From Alicyclobacillus sp. (GTDB taxonomy: Bacteria > Bacillota > Bacilli > Alicyclobacillales > Alicyclobacillaceae): a stretch of DNA of 64,000 bases. Where the stretch lies: positions 92,428-156,427 of the forward strand of contig JAIMAY010000002.1 in assembly GCA_023511725.1 (NCBI GenBank). The letters run 5' to 3'. This document shows positions 29,842-37,278 of the stretch, piece after piece. How positions within the stretch are numbered: position 1 is the stretch's first letter; each line of letters opens with the position of its first letter. The notes beneath the pieces were generated by a model, which was not told where the DNA came from, did no database searches, and was given only the letters and a program-made list of their open reading frames with translations. The translations under genes were made by a program, and so were the position numbers.

Positions 29842-30677
29842 TCGCTCACTTCCTCCATCCTGGCCCGCTCCGCCACCTGTTCCGGTGTCACGGCGTAGAG
29901 CGCGTCGAACAATGCGGCCTGAAAGCTGCCCGGACCCTGGGCGCGTTCAGCCGCAAGCTCCGCCGCGACGTTGTACACGGTGATGGCGGCCACGGTCGCT
30001 TCGAGCACCGCCTCGCGCGAAGGGTGGCGACCGGCGGCGCCGACAAAGCCGCCAATCACGGCAGTCAACATGCAGCCCGAGCCCGTGATGGCGGCGAGCA
30101 AGGGATGACCGTTGGCCAGCTTCAGCGTGTGAGTACCATCGCTGACCCAATCCTCCGCGCCGGTGGCCACGGTGACGCACCCTGCCCGGCGCGCGTAGTT
30201 GGCGAGCGCGTCCGGTAAACCCGACGCCGCCCCGGCGCTGTCGACGCCTTTCACCGCGCCGCCCGCACCCAGCAGCACGCCCATCTCCCCCGCATTGCCG
30301 CGCAGCACAGCGAGCGGCAGGGTGTCGAGAATACGCCGGGCGGTCTCCGTACGGTAGGGCGTGGCGCCGACACCCACAGGGTCAAACACGATGGGCACGC
30401 CAGCTTCAGCGGCGGCGCGACCCGCGAGCAGCATCGCTTCCACCGTCGGCTCGTCCAGCGTCCCCATGTTCAGCGCCAGCGCAGCGCTGATGCGCGCCAT
30501 GTCCGCCACCTCCCGCCGCGCATACGCCATCACCGGCGAGGCACCCACGGCGAGCAGCGCGTTGGCCGCGATGTTGGTCACGACCCAATTCGTGATGTTG
30601 TGGACCAGCGGGCGGGTCTCCCGAACGCGCCGCAGCCAGTCGGCGCACCGCTCGCCCCAATCTGCGCCTGTACGCAT
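29838..30677 (-). CDS. thiM: hydroxyethylthiazole kinase
   Basis: Phosphorylates the thiazole moiety for salvage. The 279-aa ribokinase-fold protein has LVHNITNWVV and NIAANALLAVGASPVM at the N-terminus, FDPVGVGA and the C-terminal GSGCMLTAV anion-hole motif. I prefer the ATG at 30677, nine bases after GGAGGGGG; its first base overlaps the thiD stop, as expected for coupled genes. An ATG three codons earlier is immediately adjacent to the site. Confidence 0.94.
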   Translation of the reverse strand: MRTGADWGERCADWLRRVRETRPLVHNITNWVVTNIAANALLAVGASPVMAYARREVADMARISAALALNMGTLDEPTVEAMLLAGRAAAEAGVPIVFDPVGVGATPYRTETARRILDTLPLAVLRGNAGEMGVLLGAGGAVKGVDSAGAASGLPDALANYARRAGCVTVATGAEDWVSDGTHTLKLANGHPLLAAITGSGCMLTAVIGGFVGAAGRHPSREAVLEATVAAITVYNVAAELAAERAQGPGSFQAALFDALYAVTPEQVAERARMEEVSE

Positions 30678-31633
30678 CACCTGCATCCCCCTCCTGCGTC
30701 CTCACGCGCCCAACTCGTGCCCTGCCAGCGATACTTCCCACCCGCCGGCAGGTGATCCGGAATCCGCGGTGACACCGAATGGTCTGTCGGCCCATGGCCC
30801 GCGCCGACATCCCAATCCGCCGCAGCGGCGATGGCCTCGTGCACATACGCCTTGGCACTCGCCGCCGCTCGTACCAGCAGATCCGCCTGCGGGCGTCGTT
30901 CACCCGGCGCCAATCGCGCGAGTGCCGCCGCCATGGCCGCGGAGAAGGTGCACCCTGTGCCGTGCGTTTTTCGACTGGGTACCCTCCGTGCCGCCAACCA
31001 CGTCCATGTCTGTCCGTCAAACAGCAGATCCACCGACCACGTCTCGGCATCCCAGCCGGGCGCCAAGGGGCCCCAGTTCACCTGGGCGTGGCCGCCCTTG
31101 ATGATGACGGCGTACGGCCCCCGCGCCAGGATGGCCTCGGCAGCCCGTTGCGCATCCGCCCAGCTTTCAATGGGATGCCCCCATAGCGCGGACGCCTCCG
31201 GGATGTTGGGCGTCACCACCGTCGCCAGCGGTAGCAAGCGCGTGATCAGCGCGTGCTGCGCGTCCGGTTCCAGCAGCGGTTCTCCGCCCTTCGCCATCAT
31301 CACCGGATCGACCACCAGCGGCGCGGGATGCTGCGCCAGCCTGTCCGCCACTGTTGCGGTGATCTCCGCCGTCGCCAGCATCCCCGTCTTGATGGCGTCG
31401 GCCCCAATGTCGGACAGCACCGAATCCAACTGCTCACGCACAAAGGCGGGGTCCGTCGCCCGGACCCCCTGTACGCCCAGCGTATTCTGCGCGGTGAGCG
31501 CCGTGATGACAGAGGCACCGTAGACTTCGTAGGCGGCGAAGGCCTTCAGGTCGGCTTGAATGCCTGCACCGCCACCGCTGTCCGATCCCGCCACCGTCAG
31601 CGCCCGGACCACATGGCCGTTGCTCCGAATCAC
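30677..31633 (-). CDS. thiD: hydroxymethylpyrimidine/phosphomethylpyrimidine kinase
   Basis: Phosphorylates HMP and HMP-phosphate. The 318-aa protein has AGSDSGGGAGIQADLK near the N-terminus, LVVDPVMMAKGG in the middle and HGTGCTFSAAMA near residue 215. It is about 45 residues longer than typical ThiD; the additional C-terminal segment (GPTDHSVSPRI through the tryptophan-containing KYRWQG) is predicted to be unstructured. GTG 31633 follows GGGAGG by 8 nt, and the gene lies 25 bp from cysK. Confidence 0.93.
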   Translation of the reverse strand: MIRSNGHVVRALTVAGSDSGGGAGIQADLKAFAAYEVYGASVITALTAQNTLGVQGVRATDPAFVREQLDSVLSDIGADAIKTGMLATAEITATVADRLAQHPAPLVVDPVMMAKGGEPLLEPDAQHALITRLLPLATVVTPNIPEASALWGHPIESWADAQRAAEAILARGPYAVIIKGGHAQVNWGPLAPGWDAETWSVDLLFDGQTWTWLAARRVPSRKTHGTGCTFSAAMAAALARLAPGERRPQADLLVRAAASAKAYVHEAIAAAADWDVGAGHGPTDHSVSPRIPDHLPAGGKYRWQGTSWAREDAGGGCR

Positions 31634-31658
31634 AAGCGTCGCCTCCCGTGCGGCAGCA

Positions 31659-32582
31659 TCATACCGGGAACAGGTCACTCGACAGGTAACGTTCGCCCGA
31701 ATCCGGCGCGATGGCGAGCACGCGCGCATCCTTCGGCAGGTTTTTGGCAATCTGCACCGCGAAAAAGGTGGACGCGGCGCCCGACGGCCCAATCAGGATG
31801 CCTTCCTCGGCCGCGACACGACGCGCCATCTCCTCCGCGTCCCGGTCCTCGATGTGCAGCAGCTCGTCGTAGATATTCCGATTCAGGATCTTCGGGATGA
31901 ATCCCGGACCCGTTCCTGGGATCTTGTGCGGCCCCGGCTTCCCGCCGGCCAATACGGGCGATCCCGCGGGCTCGACGACACAGATGCGCAACCCCGGGAT
32001 CTTCTGCTTCAGGACTTCACCCGTGCCGGTGACCGTACCGCCCGTGCCCGCTGTGCAGACCAGCACGTCCAGCTTACCGTCGAATGCCTCGTAGATCTCG
32101 ATGGCCGTCGTGTCGCGATGCGCGTCCGGGTTCGCGGGGTTCTCGAACTGCATTGGGATGAAGCTGCCGGGAATCTCTTTCGCCAGCCGGTTGGCTTCAT
32201 CGATGGCGCCCTGCATGCGCTGCGCCGCCGGCGTCAGGTGAACCTCAGCACCATAGGCCTTCAGGATCTTGACGCGCTCCTCGGTGGCGTTGTCCGGCAT
32301 GGTGATCACGCAACGATAACCCTTCGCTGCGCACACCATCGCCAGGCCAATCCCCGTGTTCCCAGACGTCGGTTCGATGATGGTGCTCTCCCCAGGTTTG
32401 ATCAGACCCTGCTCCTCTGCGCGCTGGATCATCCTCAGCGCCGGCCTATCCTTGACGCTGCCCGCAGGATTGAACGATTCCAGTTTGAGATACACAGATG
32501 CACCGTTGGGATCTGGAATACGGTTGAGCTTCACGATAGGCGTGTTGCCAACCAGGTCCAGGATGGAATTGTAGATCTTCAT
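31659..32582 (-). CDS. cysK: cysteine synthase A (O-acetylserine sulfhydrylase)
   Basis: PLP enzyme forming cysteine from O-acetylserine and sulfide. The 307-aa protein has the lysine motif PAGSVKDRPA (Lys about 42), the substrate loop TSGNTG and phosphate-cup GTGGTVTG. Length is typical. It leads into thiD with 25 bp between them, and no TPP riboswitch or S-box was recognised before it. cysE, which makes its substrate, is in the window at 56.6 kb. Confidence 0.96.
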   Translation of the reverse strand: MKIYNSILDLVGNTPIVKLNRIPDPNGASVYLKLESFNPAGSVKDRPALRMIQRAEEQGLIKPGESTIIEPTSGNTGIGLAMVCAAKGYRCVITMPDNATEERVKILKAYGAEVHLTPAAQRMQGAIDEANRLAKEIPGSFIPMQFENPANPDAHRDTTAIEIYEAFDGKLDVLVCTAGTGGTVTGTGEVLKQKIPGLRICVVEPAGSPVLAGGKPGPHKIPGTGPGFIPKILNRNIYDELLHIEDRDAEEMARRVAAEEGILIGPSGAASTFFAVQIAKNLPKDARVLAIAPDSGERYLSSDLFPV

Positions 32583-32673
32583 CTCGTGCGTCGCCTCATT
32601 TCCGCAAAACTTGATGCCACGGTCGAGCGTAGCGGTGGGTCACCCAAGGTTGCAGCCCAAAGCGCCAGCCTGC

Positions 32674-33096
32674 TCACGAGGACAGCCATGTCTCGATCCG
32701 AACAGCCGCTTCCTCGTCCCGGCAGATAAGGAGCAGTGTATCGTCTCCGGCGATGGTGCCGAGCAGACCCGGCATGTCCACGTTGTCAATCATTGCGCCG
32801 ACGGAATGCGCATTGCCCGGCATCACCTTGAGGACAATCAGATTACCCGCCCGCGCCACGGATACAAACACCTCGGCGATTTTCCGCCGCAGCGCCTCCT
32901 CCGGCACGACCGCGGGTTGGGCCGGGATGGCGTACTTGTACCGGCCATTGCTGCCAATGACCTTGATCAACTGGAGTTCCTTGATATCCCTGGAGATGGT
33001 CGCCTGCGTCACATGGAAGCCGGCCTCTTCAAGGGCACGCACCAACTCTTCCTGCGTTTCGATCTCGTGCTGGCTGACAATCTCCTTGATCTTCAT
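32674..33096 (-). CDS. argR: arginine repressor
   Basis: Arginine-responsive DNA-binding protein (AhrC/ArgR). The 140-aa protein has the N-terminal winged HTH with TQATISRDIKELQL and the C-terminal oligomerisation and arginine-binding domain with GTIAGDDTLLLICR. The start MKIKEIV at 33096 follows AAGGAAAGG. In B. subtilis ahrC is beside recN; here it lies alone between lepB and cysK, with no arginine-pathway gene in the window. Confidence 0.93.
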   Translation of the reverse strand: MKIKEIVSQHEIETQEELVRALEEAGFHVTQATISRDIKELQLIKVIGSNGRYKYAIPAQPAVVPEEALRRKIAEVFVSVARAGNLIVLKVMPGNAHSVGAMIDNVDMPGLLGTIAGDDTLLLICRDEEAAVRIETWLSS

Positions 33097-33158
33097 GTGG
33101 CGCCTTTCCTTCACCGTCCATGCCTCCCGCCGCAGCAACGCCGCCCGCCGCCGGGTCC

Positions 33159-33719
33159 TCACTGCTGTATCGGCCCCGCCTTCCACAGCGGCCAGATCAC
33201 AAAGTCCGCACGTCCGAGTATGCTGGCCCGCGGGACGAACTTGTGTATCCAATAGCGGCTGTCATCCGAATCCCCGCGGTTATCGCCCAGCATGAAGTAG
33301 CTGTTGGCCGGAACCTTATACGGGCCGAAATCGCCCGTGGTGGGGACCTTGAGATAGGGTTCGTTCAGCACCTTGCCGTTGATGTACACGTGCCCGTCGT
33401 GGATGCTCACCGTTTCACCGGGCATTCCCACCACCCGCTTGACGTAGATGGTCGTTGGATCATCCGGCGCCGGAAACAGGACAACCTCGCCGCGCCGAAT
33501 CGGGAAAAACTCCGTCGCGATGTGGTTCACGACGATGGTGCACGGGTTGGGAATGGTGGGATACATGGATCCGCTCGGTACGTTGGCGAACCCGACCACC
33601 CATCGCTGAACGACGTAGGCGATCCCGCACCCAACCAAGATGGGCCAGACCCAGTCCCAGAGCACGCGCATACGCCCGGGTCTAGCCGCCGCGTCGCCGC
33701 GGTCCATCGTGTCTGCCAT
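33159..33719 (-). CDS. lepB: signal peptidase I
   Basis: Cleaves signal peptides of exported proteins at the membrane. The 186-aa protein has one N-terminal helix (residues about 20-37), the catalytic Ser in PSGSMYPTI and the catalytic Lys in VKRVVGMPGE, plus LGDNRGDSDDSR. It is of the single-anchor Gram-positive SipS type. The ATG at 33719 lies close behind GGGGGAGG; the next ATG at 33707 is an alternative start. The SignalP substrates in this window include YcnI, the redoxin and the CopC-CopD protein. Confidence 0.94.
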   Translation of the reverse strand: MADTMDRGDAAARPGRMRVLWDWVWPILVGCGIAYVVQRWVVGFANVPSGSMYPTIPNPCTIVVNHIATEFFPIRRGEVVLFPAPDDPTTIYVKRVVGMPGETVSIHDGHVYINGKVLNEPYLKVPTTGDFGPYKVPANSYFMLGDNRGDSDDSRYWIHKFVPRASILGRADFVIWPLWKAGPIQQ

Positions 33720-33817
33720 GCCTCCCCCTGCCCTCCGTCGCGCGCACAGCGCGCGATCTGCACACGTTTCAGTATGCCGGAATTTCCGTCGCAATGCCAG
33801 CGAGCACGAGGTCCGCC

Positions 33818-33827
33818 ATGCTACAAT
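33818..33827 (+). promoter_or_regulatory. extended -10 promoter element of the 39-aa gene
   Basis: ATGCTACAAT on the plus strand, with the same TG-C extension as at polA and the globin gene. It is 49 nt before the start codon. Confidence 0.4.
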
Positions 33828-33836
33828 CAGGGCAGC

Positions 33837-33862
33837 AAAAATGCCCCGGCATGACCGGGGCA
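33837..33862 (-). terminator. intrinsic terminator on the minus strand
   Basis: TGCCCCGG, loop, CCGGGGCA followed by five Ts on the minus strand. It would end the transcript of the small membrane protein gene at 34013-34309. Confidence 0.6.
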
Positions 33863-33875
33863 AGGAGGCCAGAAG

Positions 33876-33995
33876 ATGGCATCGATACAAGGGGCGTTGG
33901 AACTCATCCTTACCGTGCTTGTCTGCTTCTGCGTGGCCGCGTGGGTGGTGTGGCGCTGGCCGGATCATCACGATAAGCCCGGCGGTGAAGCGTAG
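33876..33995 (+). CDS. 39-aa single-helix membrane peptide
   Basis: ATG 33876 is preceded by AAGGAGG at 33862-33868. The peptide starts MASIQGALELIL and has one hydrophobic helix (residues about 8-28), then WRWPDHHDKPGGEA. It is too short to be assigned; single-helix peptides of this sort are common in spore formers. An extended -10 element lies upstream, so it is probably expressed. Confidence 0.55.
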   Translation: MASIQGALELILTVLVCFCVAAWVVWRWPDHHDKPGGEA

Positions 33996-34012
33996 CCGAG
34001 GGTCATTCCCGG

Positions 34013-34309
34013 TCATCCCAAGCCGCGCTGGCGGCGCGGCTCTACGCCGCTATCCCCGGGGATGCGAATCCCCTCTGCGCGGGCCTCGAGCATCCGGCTC
34101 CGCTCCTGATCCGCTCCGACCAGGAAATACACGTTGGCGGCGACCGCCAGGGCGGCGAACAGGATCCACAGGAAACTGAACGTACCGGCAATACCGTGAG
34201 CGAGCGGCGGTATCCGCGGAATGGCGTAGACCAGAATGGCAAGCAGGCAGCAGGTGTAAGTGATGGCGCGCTGTCGGGCGTAAGGCACATGGCGCATCTT
34301 GCGGCGCAT
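34013..34309 (-). CDS. two-helix membrane protein of unknown family
   Basis: A 98-aa protein starting MRRKMRHVPYARQ at ATG 34309 after GGAGGAGG. Two hydrophobic helices span about residues 13-31 and 37-64, and the C-terminal tail of about 30 residues (from ADQERSRMLEARAEG) is polar and probably cytoplasmic. I do not recognise the family. The T-rich terminator at 33837-33862 follows. The longer upstream part of this reading frame is a shadow of the DUF3243 gene. Confidence 0.65.
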   Translation of the reverse strand: MRRKMRHVPYARQRAITYTCCLLAILVYAIPRIPPLAHGIAGTFSFLWILFAALAVAANVYFLVGADQERSRMLEARAEGIRIPGDSGVEPRRQRGLG

Positions 34310-34459
34310 GGCGTCAGCCTCCTCCAAGCGGTGTCCTGTCCCATCTCTATGCGCGGCGCCAGGCTTGTATGCTGTGCCGAGGCATCGGTATAACGAGGCG
34401 CTGCTTAACACACGCTCGTGTATGGGCGGGAACCATCCACCGAGGAGGCGATTCGCATC

Positions 34460-34717
34460 ATGGCCAACAGCGTTTTGGAGAATTTTGATCGCTGGAAGGA
34501 GTTCCTGGGCGCGCAGGTCGACCGCGCACAGGCGATGGGCATGTCGACGGACCAGATCGCGCAGGTGGCCGCGAAGATGGGGGATTTCCTGTCGAGCAAG
34601 GTCGACCCGCAGAATCCTCAGGAGCGGCTGCTGAAAGACATGTGGGACATCAGCAGTGAAGAGGAGCAGCAGACCCTCGCCCGCATCATGGTGAAGCTGG
34701 CCGACCGAGCCCACTGA
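34460..34717 (+). CDS. DUF3243 protein (YmfJ-like)
   Basis: An 85-aa soluble helical protein with MANSVLENFDRWKEFLG, the central MGMSTDQIAQVAAKMGDFL and a C-terminal LKDMWDISSEEEQQTLARIMVKL. This matches DUF3243, known from Bacillus YmfJ, a spore former protein of unknown function. Start ATG 34460 follows GAGGAGG by about 11 nt; a longer start at 34418 is not supported. It is alone and faces the metal-dependent hydrolase gene. Confidence 0.85.
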   Translation: MANSVLENFDRWKEFLGAQVDRAQAMGMSTDQIAQVAAKMGDFLSSKVDPQNPQERLLKDMWDISSEEEQQTLARIMVKLADRAH

Positions 34718-34797
34718 CGAAGCAGATCGCAGAGGTCTTGGAAACTGCCCGGCCGTCCGGCGGCGGCCGTAAACGCCGCCGCCTCACGGCCCTATCC

Positions 34798-35481
34798 TCA
34801 AATCTCCAGTGTTTCACCCGGCTTCAGGGCGACACCCTCAATGCCCTTCTCCGCCAGCCCCTTCACAAAAGCTTCCGGGTCCTGCCGGATCAGGTCAAAC
34901 GTGTTGTAGTGGATGGGAATCACCTTACGGGCCCTTACCCACTCGGCCGCGATGAGGGCATCCTCCGGACCCATCGTGAAGTTATCGCCGATGGGCAGCG
35001 CCGCGACATCAATGCGATTCAACTCGCCAATCAGCTTCATGTCACCGAACAGCGCCGTATCCCCTGCGTGATAGAACGTCTTGTCGCCCATCGTCAGCAG
35101 GATGCCGCCCGGATTGCCGCCGTAGAAGATCCCGTCTGGCGTTTCGATCCCGGCACCATGGAACGCCAGGGTGTACTTAACCCGTCCAAACGGAAAGACA
35201 TGCGAGCCGCCGAGATGCATCGGGTGGACATTCAGCCCCTTGCTCCCGAACCAGGAAGCCAGCTCAAACACGGCCACCACGGTGGCGTTGTTCTTCTGTG
35301 CAATCGTCTCCACATCCGCCACATGGTCGGCATGCGCGTGCGTGAGCAGGATGGCCTCGACCTCAATGTCCTCCGGTTTGGCGACGGCAAGTGGGTTTCC
35401 GCTCAGGAACGGATCGATGGCGACGCGATGACCGTCGTGCTCCACCACAAACGTCGAATGCCCGTGATACGTGATGCGCAT
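34798..35481 (-). CDS. metallo-beta-lactamase-fold hydrolase, UPF0173 (YtkL-like)
   Basis: A 227-aa cytosolic hydrolase. It starts MRITYHGHSTF and carries the HxHxDH motif THAHADH (His about 51-53, Asp 55, His 56), and the later histidines FYHAGDTAL and IPIHYNTFD that complete a dinuclear metal site. UPF0173 proteins are of unknown substrate. The start ATG at 35481 follows AAGGGGGATC. It converges with nothing and is divergent from the globin gene. Confidence 0.9.
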   Translation of the reverse strand: MRITYHGHSTFVVEHDGHRVAIDPFLSGNPLAVAKPEDIEVEAILLTHAHADHVADVETIAQKNNATVVAVFELASWFGSKGLNVHPMHLGGSHVFPFGRVKYTLAFHGAGIETPDGIFYGGNPGGILLTMGDKTFYHAGDTALFGDMKLIGELNRIDVAALPIGDNFTMGPEDALIAAEWVRARKVIPIHYNTFDLIRQDPEAFVKGLAEKGIEGVALKPGETLEI

Positions 35482-35546
35482 GGACCGATCCCCCTTTTCC
35501 CGTGCCCGAAGGCACCCTTGTCAACTCCAGTATAACGGATGGTGGT

Positions 35547-35556
35547 ATGCTACAAT
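35547..35556 (+). promoter_or_regulatory. extended -10 promoter element of the globin gene
   Basis: ATGCTACAAT preceded by GGT on the plus strand, 27 nt before the start. Shares ten bases with the elements at 7057, 33818 and, with one or two changes, 20388 and 21812. Confidence 0.5.
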
Positions 35557-35582
35557 CAATCGGAGAGAAAGGGGAGAGGCGT

Positions 35583-36053
35583 GTGGCCGGCATTCCATCG
35601 ACGGTGTTCGAAGCCATCGGCGGTGAGGAGAAGATCCGTGAATTGGTCGAAGCGTTCTATCGCCGGGTGGCCGAGGATCCTGTCCTCCGACCCCTGTTTC
35701 CCGACGACTTCAGCGAGGTGCGTGAAAAGCAGCGCCGGTTCCTGACCCAGTTTTTCGGCGGACCACCCTTGTACACCGAGGTGCACGGTCACCCGATGCT
35801 GCGCATGCGCCATATGCGCTTTCGAATTACACCCAGACACGCCGAGCATTGGCTCGCCTGCATGCGCGGCGCCATGGAGGAAGTGGGCATCGACGCACCG
35901 GTACGCGACTTCATGCTGGAGCGGCTAACGCTGACCGCCTATCACATGGTCAACGCCGAGGAGGAGGGTGCCGAGGGCGAGGCGCCGGAGAAACCGAAGC
36001 GACTGACGAAACGCGTCGTATCCGTCTGGGTGAAGGAGCGGTCCGACTCGTGA
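35583..36053 (+). CDS. truncated hemoglobin (group II, YjbI-like)
   Basis: A 156-aa heme protein of the 2-over-2 globin fold. PSTVFEAIGGEEKIRELVEAFY at the N-terminus, the FGGPPLYT stretch and proximal-histidine region RMRHMRFRI match group II globins. In B. subtilis YjbI contributes to peroxide and NO resistance. GTG 35583 is chosen because GGGGAGAGG precedes it. A C-terminal Lys/Glu/Arg-rich tail of about 30 residues (from EEEGAEGEAPEKP) is an extra. The gene overlaps the following regulator by 4 bp (GTGA). Confidence 0.88.
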   Translation: MAGIPSTVFEAIGGEEKIRELVEAFYRRVAEDPVLRPLFPDDFSEVREKQRRFLTQFFGGPPLYTEVHGHPMLRMRHMRFRITPRHAEHWLACMRGAMEEVGIDAPVRDFMLERLTLTAYHMVNAEEEGAEGEAPEKPKRLTKRVVSVWVKERSDS

Positions 36054-36550
36054 ATACCGGACAACGCATCGCACAACTGCGCAAGGCGCGTGGCTGGACG
36101 CAGGCGGCCCTGGCCAAGCAGGCGGGGCTCAGCAACAGCGCCATCGCCATGTACGAAACCGGACGCCGGCGACCGGATGCGGACGCGCTCCAGCGTATAG
36201 CCCGGGCGCTGGAGATCTCCACGGCGGACCTCGCCGCCGAGGAGATGACGCCCACCGAGACCGCCGCAGCGTCGACCGTGGACTCCGCAGACGGAGCGGG
36301 TCAACCTGATCACGCAGCGCACGCGCAGCACGCGGTGCCTGTGGATCCGGGCTACGCACAGCGCCCATCCGCGGAGGTCCATGATCCTTACGTGTCGCTG
36401 GATCTAACACGTGACGAGGCGCGCGTGATCCTCTTCCTGCGCATGCATCCGGATTGGATGCCTTTCTTTCGCGCCTTCATCACCGCCGAACCGCGACGTC
36501 AAGAGCAACTCCGCAAAGCTTGGGACCTCATCCACCGCTTTCAGAACTGA
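36050..36550 (+). CDS. XRE-family HTH regulator with C-terminal domain
   Basis: A 166-aa protein with a Cro/cI-type HTH (GQRIAQLRKARGWTQAALAKQAGLSNSAIAMYETG in residues about 4-38, which I shorten), then a linker rich in Ala, Thr and His (about 65-110) and a C-terminal helical region (VSLDLTRDEARVILFLRM). GTG 36050 overlaps the stop of the globin gene, so they are translationally coupled. The regulator may control the globin or respond to its state; this is an inference. Confidence 0.85.
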   Translation: MNTGQRIAQLRKARGWTQAALAKQAGLSNSAIAMYETGRRRPDADALQRIARALEISTADLAAEEMTPTETAAASTVDSADGAGQPDHAAHAQHAVPVDPGYAQRPSAEVHDPYVSLDLTRDEARVILFLRMHPDWMPFFRAFITAEPRRQEQLRKAWDLIHRFQN

Positions 36551-36562
36551 CCCATCCAGACA

Positions 36563-37261
36563 TCATTGCGCATACGGGATGGGGTCCTCGTATCCCGCTT
36601 CACGGAAGCCCTGCCTGCGCAACCGGCAGCTGTCGCAGACACCGCAGGCCACCTCGCCGCCCTGGTAACAAGATACCGTCCACTGGTATGGCACACCCAG
36701 GCGCATGCCCTCCTCAATGATGCGCGCCTTGCTCCAGTGCAGCAGGGGCGTCTCGATCCGCCACGCCCGCCCTTCAACGCCAGCCTTGGTACCGACGCGG
36801 ATCACTTGTTCGAACGCTTCGATAAACGCGGGTCGACAATCCGGATACCCACTGTAATCGATAGCGTTGACGCCGATATAGATGGCATCCGCGTTGGTCA
36901 CCTCCGCGTAGGAGCTCGCCATGGCCAGAAACAACAGATTCCGCCCTGGGACATATGTGATGGGAATATCCGGACCCACCCCGTCCGTCGGCACGGTGAG
37001 TGAGGGATCCGTCAACGCGCTGCCGCCCAGTTCCCTCAGGAAATCCAGCCGCACAATCCGATGCTCACGCACGCCGTAGTGCGCCGCGATACGCTTTGCG
37101 CGCTCAATCTCAATCCGGTGCCGCTGCCCGTAATCAAAGGTGAGCGCGTAGAGTTCGCTGCCGCGCGCGTGCGCGATCCCCATGCAGGTGGCGCTGTCCA
37201 GCCCCCCGCTGAGGATCACGATGGCGCGTTCTCGCCTGTACCCCGCCGTTGTATCCGACAT
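36563..37261 (-). CDS. queC: 7-cyano-7-deazaguanine synthase
   Basis: Makes preQ0, the precursor of queuosine, from 7-carboxy-7-deazaguanine. The 232-aa protein has the PP-loop AIVILSGGLDSATC near residue 16 and a C-terminal zinc motif CGVCDSCRLRR. Start ATG 37261 follows AAGGAGGAG. It lies 17 bp after the penicillin-binding protein gene, and no preQ1 riboswitch was recognised. queD, queE and queF are not nearby, unlike in the B. subtilis queCDEF operon. Confidence 0.95.
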   Translation of the reverse strand: MSDTTAGYRRERAIVILSGGLDSATCMGIAHARGSELYALTFDYGQRHRIEIERAKRIAAHYGVREHRIVRLDFLRELGGSALTDPSLTVPTDGVGPDIPITYVPGRNLLFLAMASSYAEVTNADAIYIGVNAIDYSGYPDCRPAFIEAFEQVIRVGTKAGVEGRAWRIETPLLHWSKARIIEEGMRLGVPYQWTVSCYQGGEVACGVCDSCRLRRQGFREAGYEDPIPYAQ

Positions 37262-37278
37262 GGTGCTCCTCCTTGTCG

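Noticed and set aside
31634..32673. TPP riboswitch before the thi genes
   Set aside because: The conserved blocks of the THI element were looked for upstream of cysK and thiD and not found.
37262..37278. preQ1 riboswitch before queC
   Set aside because: Only 17 bp separate queC from the PBP gene, and nothing in the PBP end resembles the aptamer.
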